Positions 11,010 to 22,700 are shown, counted from the first letter of the stretch. The stretch is 64,000 nucleotides of DNA from Gracilariopsis chorda (GCA_003194525.1 NBIV01000019.1:1-64000), one strand, 5' to 3'. Notes: generated from the sequence alone by a model not told the origin. A program made the numbers and translations.

Positions 11010-13190
11010 TTGCATAATTATGGAAGACCTGTAAAGCATTGATGGAACTGACCAACCCCTCTAGACCATTTAAGGGACCGAATTTGATTACAAGGGTATA
11101 CAAACCGTGCGAAAATTACTTCATGAAGAACTTGGAGGAGACTTCAGAGCAAATACCTGGAATAAAGTGTTTGGGGCCTGCAACAAAGCTTCAGTTTCAA
11201 GAGCGCAATGTGCCTCATTACCAAATCTTCGTTTGGCTCGAGTGAGTCGTTATTGAAGGCATTGATGTGATTTAGAAACTGATTCGTGCAGAGGTTCGCC
11301 CTCCCAGTTAAGAAGATATGTTGCGCTGGCGTTCCCCAGTCCATGCATAGGCATGCTTACTTTCCCTACTGCCGCTACCCTGCTAGGCTGTGAAAATGTG
11401 TGTAGTACTGGACCATGCTTGTGAGGGAGACGTAAATTGAAGATGGCATGAATCGCGTTATCTACCGCAGAAGAAGACAAGAGGACCTCAGGATTGTGCT
11501 GTACAATTTAACTCTGACCAAGAAATACCGCACCCCTATCAACCTAGAATGACTGCAAGGAGAGAGTGCAGTGGCCTATCTCGTGAAGCATGGGTTACAG
11601 CAGCCCAGAGCACAGATGTGGTACTCAATGTTGGTGGCACCAATGATACTGGCACGTAGAACGAGCAGCAACAGAAACTGGAGGTAGAACAGCATCCGTG
11701 CATCCATGCATGTGCGTGTGGTGGGCGCCGTCAACGCAGCTTTGAGAATTTGGAGTTTTCCCATGTGCACATTATACCTGAAGTAAATAGACTAGTAGTT
11801 CACATGGAAGGGACCTGAACCTTTTCTGCTGAGAGGTCCAAATCAGCTCCTTTCCGCATCGCATCCATCTACGCTAGAGAGATAATTTGCAAGCACCGAA
11901 GCATATACAAACCTCGACTAACTTTAGTACTTTGAAAAGATGCGTTTTTATCACAAAAGTCGTGCCCGTATGCTTAATCAATACGACAATGGCATCATTC
12001 AGGGGCCCACATACGACTGCGATCCGCTTATGTACGTAGTAGAACTTACGGAAGACGAGCAGTGTATCGCAAGGGTCAGAGGTGTATCAGCATTCGAAAT
12101 TGAGCTCTTTGCTTTTCATGTGCTGCTCATGAGTCACGGCTAGAGCTTTTATGAAGATACCAGTTCTTTCGACGGACAACAGTATCAAACGTATTCTGAA
12201 GCTGCGATTGCAAGCGGACTACTTGTGGACAGAACCAAGTTCGATACTGAATTTCAGAAAGTGGTGCAGATCTACAGCACGCCTACAAAGCTATAAACTC
12301 TGGTTTTTGCAATATACCAGAAAAATGCAGACTAAGGGTACATGGCCGTCGGGAACCATAGCGACATTTATAAAGGCCATGGAAATCTACGAAAAAACAA
12401 AATATATAGACATGTCGCTGCGATCTCAAAGTAGCACGCTGGACGACTGCTATGGGACAACAACTTTGTCTTGCAGCGCCAACAGCTGGATAGCGCAGAT
12501 TCGACCGAGAACATTCGAGCTACGAAACACCGATACGAGCGCGTGGTGTGACATCCACTTTGCAGTCAACATACGCTAAGTTATAACATGGCCAAGAAAA
12601 AGTTATTGAAACCCTCATAACCACATTGCAGCAGCGGCAAGTGCTAAAGCACCTAACAGGCATGCCAGAAAAGGTGTTACTTTGGCAGGTATCCACTAGC
12701 ACGAGGAAGATGTACGTGCTCAATCGCCTTCGCGATATCAATGAGTCAGAAAGAGTGATTGTTAAAACAGGCTGCTTAACTGCAATTGCAGCACTTTTAT
12801 ACGAAACGGACTGCAATTTAAGTAACCTGCTTAGAGTGGGTGTAGCCGATAATGATAAAAGAATCGGTAGAACATCTTATTTGCCGACATATGGAACCAA
12901 ATCCCAACAATTCGAACGGCTTTGAAAAAGACGGGGTTTTGTTTTGAATGGTCCGTTACGTCTTTAACAAAAGATTTTTGAACTCGTCGATGCTTTTCTT
13001 TAACGATTTTTGGTGCAGTGCAATAGAAAACTCGCCTTCGTCTGAAAACGTGAATATTGTTCTATACGGCGACTACTCAGAACTGTTTTTAGTGATGTTG
13101 CATGTTTGCATGGAAGCTGAGTCAAATGAACATGTGAGAGGAGTGCACATAAAAATTCTCAACAACGTCCCATGGAAAAGTGTGTTGTAG
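11010..13190 (+). pseudogene. Decayed Helitron Rep-helicase
   Basis: Rolling-circle transposon protein, heavily mutated. Rep (HUH) end: NYGRP (about 11016-11030, as in the family's HYGKPDLF), LITRVYK (about 11083-11104) and FQERNVPHYQIFVWLE (about 11197-11244), matching the family's FQKRGLPHAHILLWL. Helicase end: FDGQQYQTYSEAAIASGLL (about 12157-12220; family NGxxYxTFxEAAxALGLL), MYVLNRLRD after a degenerate Walker A (about 12705-12740; the GTGKT lysine context is lost), TAIAALLY (about 12780-12802; family SGIAALLL) and VLYGDYSELFLV (about 13056-13092; family VVxGGDFRQxLPV). The order and spacing fit PIF1-type helicase motifs. Blocks lie in different frames with several stops, so this is an old relic. 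Helitron termini were not identified. Confidence 0.65.
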
Positions 13191-14331
13191 ATATTTTGCT
13201 CACTGTAGTTGCTGTAATGCAGCATGAAAGTACGTCTAGCCGATGATCCAGCATTATCTTTGCTCTTAAAATTTTATTGCACCCATAAATATGTCCAACA
13301 ACGCTAGAATGGCCCTGAAATATACCATTGGGATGCAAAAAATGCTTTAAAAATTATGAACAGGTCGCTGATAACGCGACGCAAAGAATTTTTAAAATTT
13401 AGTGAAGTGCTTATTGCATCAACAAAATCGGCGGTTGACAAACATAATATGGAAGCTCTGGTTTGTTTCCTGCTGAACGCTTCACTCTTCTGTCGGCGAC
13501 GACTGTAGAAACTTTTGGTGGACGAATTACAGAGTCTAACATGGCCAGTATCCTTGTTTTTCTGTTTGCATATAAGTTTGCCTTTATTGTAGTACTGCTT
13601 CATGTGTGGATATGATGACTGATATGCCAGTTATGGAGGTTCAGAACGTGTTGTATCTCACTGAGGTAAACGAAAAGCTGTTAGTAATCGTGCATGTCGA
13701 TCAGAATACCATTCAGGTAACTAGATTTGAATACACAGGTTGTAGATTAAAAGCTCTTGCATCTTAGCGACTTCAAGTTTTTTTCTCAGAACTTCATATG
13801 AATCGAATTTTTTGCCCATTTGTTTCGCAATAGCAGCCACAGTCCACAAAAAACACGGAAAAGGCTGGGATGGCTTGGTTCTAGATGTGCAATAGAATGT
13901 CTTCTGCACGGGTTAGTTGTACGTGAAATTGTTGGGCGTTCGAAGGAATGATTATTCGCTGCTTCTGCATGATGCAAAACTTACACCGGGAAAGGCGCAA
14001 ACAATTTATCGCATGCCTGTGTTTATCACATAGCCAGTTTTTCTTAAAGCCATTCAGTTCTGCATCACTTGACACCCGTTATCATATTTAATGCGTTTTA
14101 CATTCATTGAATTAAAGTACTTACTTTTCTGCTGTTGCTTTCTCTACCCTTTCACTTTATTTTACTGCTTTTTGCCACTTCTTCACAGCGGCTGCCGAAG
14201 GCCGATTCCTCTTGAATATCTTGTTACTTATAATGTGAACATGGCTTCAGATGTTCTTTGTCTGCTTTGACTGACTTTCTTGTGATAATGCTAGTCAGTC
14301 AGTAAAAGTCATGTTTGTATGAGTCAGTCAG
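13191..14331. other. No gene recognised
   Basis: AT-rich flank of the Helitron relic. The last 60 bp carry AGTCAGTCAGT repeats leading into the hAT-like terminus described separately. Confidence 0.35.
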
Positions 14332-14348
14332 TCACAAATACGGGTCTG
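14297..14348. mobile_element. Right terminus of a hAT-like element
   Basis: The end sequence GTCACAAATACGGGTCTG (14331-14348) is, in reverse, nearly the same as the CAGGGGCGTATTTGTGAC terminus of the two hAT-like elements at 27.2 and 37.6 kb. AGTCAGTC-type subterminal repeats precede it, as in the 27-kb element. No matching left end with an 8-bp duplication of GCGGCAAC was found upstream, so this may be a truncated copy. Confidence 0.5.
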
Positions 14349-14449
14349 GCGGCAACCTAGTAAAAGTAAAAACTGGAGCGCACGATATGTCTCAGATCCG
14401 GGAACTCCTCGTGGTAGGCGAGAACCAAGTCCGCCGAATTCGAGAGGTT

Positions 14450-15539
14450 ACGCATGGAAGCGACGCGACTTTGAAAATGCTGCAAACCGCCTGTTTCAAC
14501 TGGACGTACCCACTCTGGATTGCGGACTTAGTCCGGTTGAGAGAACCAGGCATCTCCAACACACATAAGTCTTCGGTCACCGCCTACGTCGATCTGAATG
14601 ACAGAATGACCCGGCGTGTGATCCAGGTACAACAAAAAGGTGACGCCCGGAAGAGGGGATGTACCATTGGCGACGAGCACTACGTCTGATTCGTAGGCGT
14701 ATAACGAGCGTCTGTAAATGCCGCTGATGTTTTCTGTTTCGGTGCGCATTTTGAAAGACAGCAGCGGCGTGGTTAGGCTATGCGGGATGGTGTAGTGGAA
14801 AGAGGATGATGAAGGGAGGGTGATGACGTACATAAGGTGGCGTTGGGCACTCGCGGACTGGGATTGACGAACATATCGGCTGTCCAGAAATCATGCTCAA
14901 ATTCTCCGACGTACTCCATGGTTGGCGGAAAACGCAGTTTCCATCGTCCTCAGCAAGTCTTGCAACATGGTCTGGGTGGCCCTGAGTAAGAAGAATGACG
15001 TCGACAGAACCAGGACGTACATGGATTGCTCGGCGGTTCCACATCAGCAAACCTTGCAAGCAAACAGAGAGTTTGGAACTCTGGTGTTGAGGCCGGTATC
15101 AACGAGCACGCGACCGATGTTGGGAAGATCTACGAGCAGAATGTTTTGCCCCCAGACGATGGGGGAGGTGCTGCGAAAGAGGAAGGAATAGGACAGGGTT
15201 ACAGCAGCATCCGGCACTGAGGAGGAATTTTTGTGATTGGCGTATGGGACCGTCTGAGGTTATGATGGCGGAGGTGTTGTTGAGGTTGAAATGGTGGACA
15301 TACTGGTTTGCGGAGCATTGCGAGCGAGAGGAGGAGGCTGCGACGTGTGGAAGGCACGGCAGCATCAGCAGCGCGAGCAGTGCGTAGATACAGCGACTTG
15401 CACGGCGACATGGTGGTGGCGGTACCGTACCGCAGCTTGCCACCGAAGCGACGGTGCGTGTTGCAAAGCGCTGAAGAGCAGTGCTCATCGAGGTTCGAGT
15501 GTTTTTTCTCTGATAGCTCCGCGAGAAATGCATTGCCAC
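14450..15539 (-). pseudogene. Secreted metallo-beta-lactamase-fold hydrolase pseudogene
   Basis: The minus strand reads as a metal-dependent hydrolase of the MBL fold, broken over several frames. In order: a hydrophobic secretory signal (CIYALLALLMLPCLPHVAAS, about 15330-15395), the entry strand YVHHFNLNN..IITSDGPI (about 15248-15302), ILLVDLPNIGRVLVDTG (about 15093-15143), the metal motif VDVILLTQGHPDHV (about 14961-15003), and TPGHS followed by MCVGDAWF (about 14537-14617). In the family the metal motif is T-H-x-H-x-D-H; here the first His is Gln. The later His, Asp-His, TPGHS and GDA elements survive. Frame changes between blocks make it a pseudogene unless unseen introns join them. The closest general type is a lactonase-like or hydroxyacylglutathione-hydrolase-like MBL protein. 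Confidence 0.65.
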
Positions 15540-15724
15540 GCGCGAGCCTCCAGTGAGTGATTTAAAAAGCTTGACGCGTGGCTCTCAGCTCACGTGCGCG
15601 GGCTGAGTTGCGGCCCTTATTGTATTTATTTGTTATTTGTAGGATCTACCGACAGAAAGCACCGGAATATATTAATGATACTAATATCTAATAATATTAA
15701 TAACTCTTTAGGAATAGTCTCCAT

Positions 15725-16642
15725 TTAGTCCTTACAAGAACCGGCACTCTTCATTATAAATGTCGTTGAAGGCAGTAATTCATAATTTGTACAAGATTCG
15801 ATACTGCTGCAATGCTTGTCAAGTTCAATCTCGTCCATTGTGGAATACTTGCACAAATCGCATTGAAGAACACCGCCGCTCTGTGCGGTATTCGTGGCAG
15901 CTTCTGTGCTCGCCTTGCATTGTGGGAGTTTGCAGTTCTGCGACTGGCAAAAAACGGGCCTCGTTCCCTGTGGAAACCTTTTCTGAGCGGCCGTTGCCTG
16001 AACATCGTTCAACGGCACATCGAACTTCGGCCACAGAGCGGCATCATTATTGTTCGTCGAGACACCAGTCTCCAAAGTCTTTTGCTCCCATTTCGTGAAA
16101 CCTAATTTTGATTCCGTGCTTGATGCCGTCTGGGTAGAGAGCGCTGGCCTCAACTCATCTGTGTTGCCTTTCGTCTTTCGGAACGATGAGCTTGCACCCT
16201 TGCGCGATGCTTTATCAGCTTTAGTTTTATGAGACTTGTAGGCAGCAGCTTTTATAATCATGCATGCCGGGAGTTTGCAGTCTGGGGATCTGCAGAAACT
16301 TGATATTTTTCCATTCTCTATGTGCCGATGAAGGGCTATGATAGCTTGATCCTCGTCCAGCGGCACATCGAACTTCGGCCACAGAGGCAATGCGTAGCCG
16401 TTCAGGTGTTCATCCTCAGGAGCAGATGAGAAAGAGTTATCTGAACTGTCAGATATCATAGAGTAAGATCTGTTCTTGAAAGAGCATATCGCAGTTGGAG
16501 AAAAATTGTGCTTTAGCTTTGCAGGAACCACATCTCCGTGCTTGTTACTGGGATAAATGCTGCTCTTTGATGTCGGGTGATGTAGCAATTGTGTGAAACA
16601 GGTCGGTTGATGCGCCGCATTGACTTCGTGAGTGTCAGGCAT
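15725..16642 (-). CDS. Unrecognised protein with two LWPKFDVPL modules
   Basis: 305 residues, open from the ATG at 16640-16642. I know no family. Two copies of one module are plain: residues 87-127 and 203-242, each starting LWPKFDVPL, then Asp-x-x-Gln-Ala, about 15 variable residues, then F-C-x-S-x-x-C-K-L-P-x-C (C117/C122/C127 and C232/C237/C242). A third cysteine cluster near the C-terminus (CDLCKYS at 261-267 with H277, C278 and C284) looks like a zinc finger. The linker is Lys/Ser-rich and there is no signal peptide, so a nuclear or cytoplasmic zinc protein is the inference. The module starts are still identical in DNA over 26 bp (16013-16038 and 16361-16386), which suggests a recent internal duplication or selection. 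No introns. Confidence 0.7.
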   Translation of the reverse strand: MPDTHEVNAAHQPTCFTQLLHHPTSKSSIYPSNKHGDVVPAKLKHNFSPTAICSFKNRSYSMISDSSDNSFSSAPEDEHLNGYALPLWPKFDVPLDEDQAIIALHRHIENGKISSFCRSPDCKLPACMIIKAAAYKSHKTKADKASRKGASSSFRKTKGNTDELRPALSTQTASSTESKLGFTKWEQKTLETGVSTNNNDAALWPKFDVPLNDVQATAAQKRFPQGTRPVFCQSQNCKLPQCKASTEAATNTAQSGGVLQCDLCKYSTMDEIELDKHCSSIESCTNYELLPSTTFIMKSAGSCKD

Positions 16643-19600
16643 ATAATTGTTAGAATAGATTATGGAAAGGTGATAGCGTAGCTGGTTTATAGTGTAGTTG
16701 TTCTTACTGCTTCGATTGGTTGAACAGAAAGAACAGTCTGCGTGTTTTGGAAGTTGTAGGTTTGTTGGGTACTACAAGAGTTGAAGAGCAGCGCACTTGT
16801 TTATATACACTTGGTTTTTGCGCAAGACATAAAAAGGTTTGAAAAACATTACGTACATATGAGACGCGAACTATTTAATAGAATAGCATTGGCTTATGAG
16901 GTCACTTTTATATTTACCAGTGTTCATGACGCACAGAATGAATATGGCTATGAGAGTTACGATGCTATAACGAATAGATCATGCAAATACTCTTTTCTTG
17001 GGTGTGTCATATATAGCTGTACCGAAGCCATGGAAAGAACCTGAAAGCTATTAAGGGCTCATTTTTATATTATTCCGCTGACGTTCGCTGCCAGAAACTA
17101 TTTTAGGTGTAGAGATCTTTTTGAACCAGAAAGTCATGAATGCCAATGTGTCAGGAGTTCGGCTCTTTGCTGATAATTCCTTTCGCAATCGAAAGAGGGA
17201 ACGAGCAAGTAGTCATTCAGTATTGTTAATATAGACGACTTAAGAACAGATGCTCGTGGGTGGGCGGTTGCTCGTGCACAAATGCAACGTTCCGTGTCGA
17301 TTTTCCCATGTTGGCATTAGAAAAGTAAGCTATTGTAGCCAATGAAATAAAATATATGTTCTGTGACTAGCTGCACTAGAAGGCGGGGAATGGGAGCAAA
17401 AATACGACGAAAATGTAGTCAAGAAGACATGGAGAGGCGGCGCAAGGACGTGAAAGAATGTCAGGTTCACAAGCTACGCAAGATGTTCAGCGGATGCCGT
17501 CGAACCAATTGGGCTGCTTGAGATATGCCGCTTTCAACAGAGCACCGCCTTTCGATTGTGAAAAACAATCCTCCAAACACCTGTAAGAAACGCTGTGAAG
17601 TCTTGGGTGGCAATCTTAGGTGCCCCCTATGACTTGAGAGAAGATGATCTGGACAGAATCCCAATGAGGATCCCAAAAACTTTTTGATCACCTAACGGCA
17701 GGACTGAAGGCCACGCTCCACGCAACTGTCTAAACAAAGCGCGTCACGCTCCCGCTTCAGCTCCAATAAAGTAACGTCTTTGACTTGACCTTTCGTTTCG
17801 GAAATAGTCGTGTTAGATTAACCTGTACCCCGAACAGGACTACCCTTTATGTCTCAAAATTTATATCCTTCCGGTCATCATGAATACAGTACCCCGAATG
17901 GCTGCAACGTTGCTCGGGGAAACCATATTAGTACATCTGCACATGTGTCCTAATTGAGAGCTACAAGTGCAATTCATGAAATTCGGAGAATAGTGTTTCT
18001 TTGAAAGCGTTTTCAAAACCTGTTGGAAACCGTATTACAATCATAGAATCTGGTGTGCTTGTGAGAGTTGAAGTTGGATGTGGACTATTGTGAAAATTTC
18101 AGTTTGCTAGAGTTTTTGATTGAAGCACATGTTGTTGAAGTCTTTACCGCAGCTCCAAGGGCGACACGTGATAGATAAAACTGGCAGAGATTTGCTGACT
18201 TTCAGCAAACGGGTCTGACGCATGTTGAAAATCCGAGCGATTCCATAAGAAGTAGAAGGCTGTTTTATACCTACAGTATCAAGAATGGGCACCGGAGAAA
18301 CTCCAAATCCGGAGAGGCCAAGAGTTGAATTTTGTGTCACCAAATAGAGAAGCGCACGCAACCTACGCAGCAGTGGGTGTACAGCGAGAAGAAGCAAAGC
18401 GCGACTCACGTACTCAATAAAAGCCGATCTCCAGGGGAAGAACTCTGGAGCGCGGAGGCAACTTTAGGAGAACTTCTGAGATCTTTGTGCCTGTTCAGCT
18501 TTTTCTCTGTCAGAACGCGACACGGTCGGCACATACTTATGTAGCGTACCCGAGCAACACGCAGCTTGGGTTTTCTGTGTCCCGTTTTCTTCTGTCTTTA
18601 GCTCATGAGGTTTTTGCTATGCGCAACCATTGTAAAACCTGACATAGTCCCTGCTCGCCATTCGGGTGGGGCAAGCAAGGACTAATTGTTACCGTGAATG
18701 GCATCAAGTGGATACTCCCTTGTGCACGGAACTGGTCATCAACAAGTTCGAGGAAAAAACGCTGTGTAAGGAATGGTTAATTGGGTCGCTAGTGCTAATA
18801 GAGCTACTTAAACATAGTCTGACCGTAGAAAATGCCCAAATGTTAAGAAAAGAAATATGTACATCTCAAACCGACTTCAACTTGATGGAGTAGTTAACGT
18901 GTTTGCAAAAATTGAAGAGATTCTGCATTTATTGGGAGTTTTCGTGTCTCTGAAGAAGTTGCTTTTGGCGCTATTAACCATCGCGCATCACTTCGAAATT
19001 GTTTTGCCATCGCTAGAACGTTGGTAAATGCACTGCCGAAAGGTGCATGGTTTATTCACTGTTCTCTCTTCAAAAAGTTTGCAAGAAATTCTAAAAACTT
19101 CTGGAGAGAGAAGTTTAGATATATACGTACAATTCTGATAGCAATAAGGAAAATGAGCGAACAGGAAATATGTCTGGAGGTTATTCATGGTTGCTAAACT
19201 TGCGAAAATTGTCAATGATATTTGATGACTGGGCCTCGCCGTCGTCTTTCCTGCGGTCCGTGATGCTTGCGAGTGAGAAGAACCGATTCGGAAACTGGAT
19301 CGGAGACGACGGAGAAGCGGTTCCACTGCGATCGCCGCGCAAAAGTCTCAAAATAAACTTCTTCGTGTCCTCGAAAATCCAGAGAACATCACAGTCAATG
19401 TGCACTATCATTCAAATAACGGTATCATGATACATGGGTGTGGACCTGTGGTAAGTTCGGGTCGTGGTAGCTGCTTCGATACCTTCTTTCTTTTACTCGA
19501 CCGAGTCGGTGTTCGTTGTCAAATACCAACAGGGGGACGACTACGCAAGTCGTGAATGATACCTACACGTGGCAACTATGCTACTGTAAGTACTGTAACC

Positions 19601-19876
19601 GAACGGAGAGAAGCTGCTCAGGATTTAAAGCCAGGCGGAGCTGGCTACAGAACCGTAGCAAGCGAGTGCAGCTTGCAGTGGTTTGAGTTTTTTCGTTATT
19701 GCAGTGGGAGACTTCAATAACAGAACTTGTTACTAAAAGATTCATGACTGTGTCTCTTGTATTATGTGCGCTCCGGTGGCTTCAAATTCCATAATGTCAG
19801 TGGTCCTGAAAAAGAGGAATTATGTTAGAAAACGTACTATAATGCCTCTGTGTTACCAAAAGTATTAGTCGTCCCC
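16643..19876. other. No gene recognised
   Basis: About 3.2 kb with only short, motif-free ORFs on both strands. Nothing here resembles a transposase or host gene closely enough to name. Confidence 0.4.
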
Positions 19877-20260
19877 GTGGGGGATTTGTCCGTCCCATTT
19901 GGTGATCGGTACTCATGTAATAGGACCAAATTATGGGGTAAGTTCACCCCAAAGTTTCGGGGTGACCCATTTGGTGGGGCTACTCAGGCTACTCAGCCGT
20001 GACGGCCAAAGTGTTGGTGATTTCATCTCCAAACATGATCGTTTTGGTGAACTCACCCCGCACTGTGGACCAAACCTTGGAAGCGACCTCACCCATACTT
20101 TGGTCCCGTTGGGTGAGTATCTCTCACGAAATGGGAGGCCGGTGAGTGCAAATGCGAATTCTCAGTGGGTTTGTTTGGAGCCCAACCACACCCAACGGGA
20201 CCATCTTGCCGGGCCTCACCTTTTGTACAAGACGAACAAAATTCCTCACCAAATGAGTTC
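19877..20260. repeat. Foldback / MITE-like element
   Basis: The region is dense in GGTGA, TCACC, CCCAAC and GTTGGG strings in both orientations. A perfect 15-bp inverted repeat TGGTCCCGTTGGGTG lies at 20101-20115 against 20189-20203. A second, outer 10-bp pair CATTTGGTGA / TCACCAAATG lies near 19895-19904 and 20243-20252. Nested inverted repeats of this kind are typical of foldback elements or MITEs. No target duplication could be confirmed by eye. A 142-codon ORF running through it is explained by the repeat composition. Confidence 0.5.
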
Positions 20261-21607
20261 GGAGATTATACACGCCATAATGTTGATCTCTTGTAGGAGG
20301 GCTTCAGCCGGAGAAGGCGATAGTTGAAGAAGGTGAGGAGTATATGCAAGCTTTGTATTAAACAGGGAATGTCAGCTTTCACGGGGCTTGATGACTTGGC
20401 ATCTCACTCTAACAGACGAAGTTCAGCGGACTGAAAGCTGGAATAAAGCTCCTTTCTCGTTCTTAAATACTCTAAGTTTGCACATAGCAGGCACGTCGTG
20501 CAAAGCTGGCAACCGACAGTATAGAGTATCGACCTGTACTGTAGTAGCTACAGTATGTCTGCAGGATTACAAGCTGGTGCAGGTTTGTCTGTGCTGTCTC
20601 GGGTGTGTCATCAGTTTCTAGAATCACGGAGCCTGGTAAGGCTTAGGATGGACCTTCGTTTTGTACAAGCAGATGCTGACACAAGAAGAATACCAAAACC
20701 GACAATGACAACTCGACAGTGTTGATAACACGATACCCCGCGTCCTCGCCGTGTTTCATGGGGTGAGAACAGAACACGAGATTGCGCTGATGTGGAAACT
20801 TATGCCGAGGTGGAGGAAGCGGGTTGGTCGGGCGTAGGGACGAAGAGATTGCGTGACGCAAATTGCAACCCAAACTTTCTGCTTGCAACCGGCCTTGCCG
20901 TGCTCGCCTTGCCGTGCTCCGTCTCTTTCGACCCATCATGTGACACTCCCAAACTGCTTCAAAAGATATACAACAGTTATGAAATATAGATAGTCCGTGA
21001 CAAAATGAAAACAGATTCATAACAGCGTTCTCTGTACCTTGTGGAGCAGGGTCCAACGCTCGAATATCATCATGTTGCTCCTCCCTTCCTTCTGTTCTAC
21101 CTTTCAACTGCATGTGTGTATCACACGTGAGTGTGACGAGAGTTGGAACAGCTTGTTTCGAGCTGATTTCTTTTTAGTGTACCTTCGGTGCCACCATAGT
21201 GAAGTTCAAGCGGGGAGAAATGCTGGAAAAAGATATTGTTGGGCACGGAGTTTAGAAGAATAGCGGTGCAAAACTAGTGACAGAAGCTGGATTTGAAGTC
21301 AAGTATGGGGTACATCAGCACACACGACGGATCAATGCGATTTGTATATATATCCGTTTACAGGCTGAACTAAAGTACAGGCAGCGTCTTGTAGGCCAAA
21401 ATGTTAAAGAAACGCTGAGTAGATGTTCTAAGACAAAGTACCATGTCCACGTCATGTGACTCCAAAACCAATCGATGAATGTTTGTTTCTGGTGGTAATA
21501 AGAGTCCTAAACAGGGTGACGACGCGGCCATTTCACACGATAACGCACAAAAGAAGGGGAAAATGAGAAGGAGGCGATCCAAAGCAACGTATGAATGAAG
21601 GCATACC
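20261..21607. other. No gene recognised
   Basis: Short ORFs only. The 156-codon minus-strand ORF at 20643-21113 lacks motifs and shows no protein-like composition. Confidence 0.35.
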
Positions 21608-21862
21608 TCAGATGTCGACGACGGTGACGATGTTATGACAGATTCCGAAGGTGCAGTTTCCAGGGCAGAAAGAGCATTGTGTGCACACCTCCCCTGGTGA
21701 AGTAGGTGTGAGACAGTTGTTTTTAATGCACCACATGCCTGGCGGACAGGAGGTTTGGAGAGGGCTTTCGGCGGAGAGCTCGCAGGAAGGGCAGATTTCA
21801 ACAGCAGTGTCGAGGTGGAGGAGCGGGATGGCAACAAGGAGGAGGGGGAAGACGAGAAGCAT
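21608..21862 (-). CDS. Small secreted ten-cysteine protein
   Basis: 84 residues. The N-terminus is a strong signal peptide or anchor (MLLVFPLLLVAIPLLHLDTA). The mature part has ten cysteines: CPSC at 24-27, C39, C45, C50, C60, C63, C66, C70 and C75. This pattern suggests a disulfide-stabilised extracellular peptide or a partial EGF/granulin-like fold; I cannot assign a family. The ATG was chosen because it starts the hydrophobic segment and lies about 90 bp downstream of a TATA box, leaving room for a transcription start and short 5' UTR. The frame is also open upstream of the ATG. A longer overlapping minus-strand ORF (21370-22050) is Ser/Leu-rich and lacks a fold signature, so I treat it as a shadow. 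Confidence 0.6.
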   Translation of the reverse strand: MLLVFPLLLVAIPLLHLDTAVEICPSCELSAESPLQTSCPPGMWCIKNNCLTPTSPGEVCTQCSFCPGNCTFGICHNIVTVVDI

Positions 21863-21952
21863 GATGATGAAAGCGACAAGGAGAACAGTTGCTGTGCCGA
21901 ACGATAGCGGTGAGATGTCCGTAGAGCGTTCGCAACTCGAGAAGTGGATTGC

Positions 21953-21959
21953 TTATATA
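21953..21959 (-). promoter_or_regulatory. TATA box of the ten-cysteine protein gene
   Basis: On the minus strand the sequence reads GGTATATAAGC, a canonical TATA element, about 90 bp upstream of the ATG at 21862. Confidence 0.5.
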
Positions 21960-22576
21960 CCCTAGCAATCGTGGGACGGAGACAGCGAAGACGGGAACAT
22001 ATGCGCGAAAGACGCGGAACCGCGACATCGTTGGCCACGCACGTGTCCACGTGGTCAACAGGTGCGCCGAATCATACGTGGCAGGCCGGATCTGGCGCTG
22101 CGTATCTACAGTGGAGTCCGGATCAACCCTTGGGATCTAGCCTTCGGACCCTCGTGCTCGTGAAAAGATGTTCATCTCCGTGCATGTCACGCACGTGTTG
22201 TAGCTGTAGTAAAGTTTCCGATTGTTGGAAAAGCTGGGGGCTTTTTCTTTGAATATCGGTCTCCCTTAAAGAATTCATGTTCCCCGGATCGACTCCCAGA
22301 ACTAGTACACCACACACTGCATGCACGTTGTGCTCGGCATGCGCTGCATTCCGCAGTGCTTTGCAATCGAAGCCCAAGAGTGTTTGGCTCAAGATTCTTG
22401 GCGCTTTGGATCAGCAAAGAATTGCTTTGCGATGTGAGTGAATTGAAAGATGCGACTGCTCTCTCAATTTATTCAAGATTTTCAAGCAGACTCATCGGCC
22501 TGACAAAATCTTTCAACAATCGGAGGTCAAGAGCGGCGGGCCTATGAACTTTTGTTTCTCGAGAAACCGGGCTTGG

Positions 22577-22700
22577 GATACCCAAGGGGTAAAGGGTGCC
22601 CATCGGTGGGTTGGGTTGCGCTACCAACGGTAATGACATTACCGTTGGTAGCACATTGCACACACTGCGCAGTACTGTATTGTACAGTACCAAGGGTATC
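22577..22700. repeat. Palindromic hairpin upstream of the GMC gene
   Basis: A 33-bp perfect palindrome with one central base (arms GCTACCAACGGTAATG and its complement, 22620-22635 and 22637-22652) sits in the middle. Outer arms GATACCC (22577-22583) and GGGTATC (22694-22700) are nearly symmetric about the same centre. Between them lies another small inverted repeat, GTACTGTA-TTG-TACAGTAC. It looks like a foldback MITE or a strong cruciform site about 400 bp before the GMC start codon. Confidence 0.55.

Noticed and set aside
17467-17691. Possible transposase helix-turn-helix on the plus strand (LSTEHRLSIVKNNPP)
   Set aside because: No catalytic blocks follow and frames close quickly. The resemblance is too short.
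21370-22050. 226-codon minus-strand ORF overlapping the ten-cysteine gene
   Set aside because: Ser/Leu/Pro-rich without domain or signal. The shorter frame has a signal peptide, regular cysteines and a TATA box.
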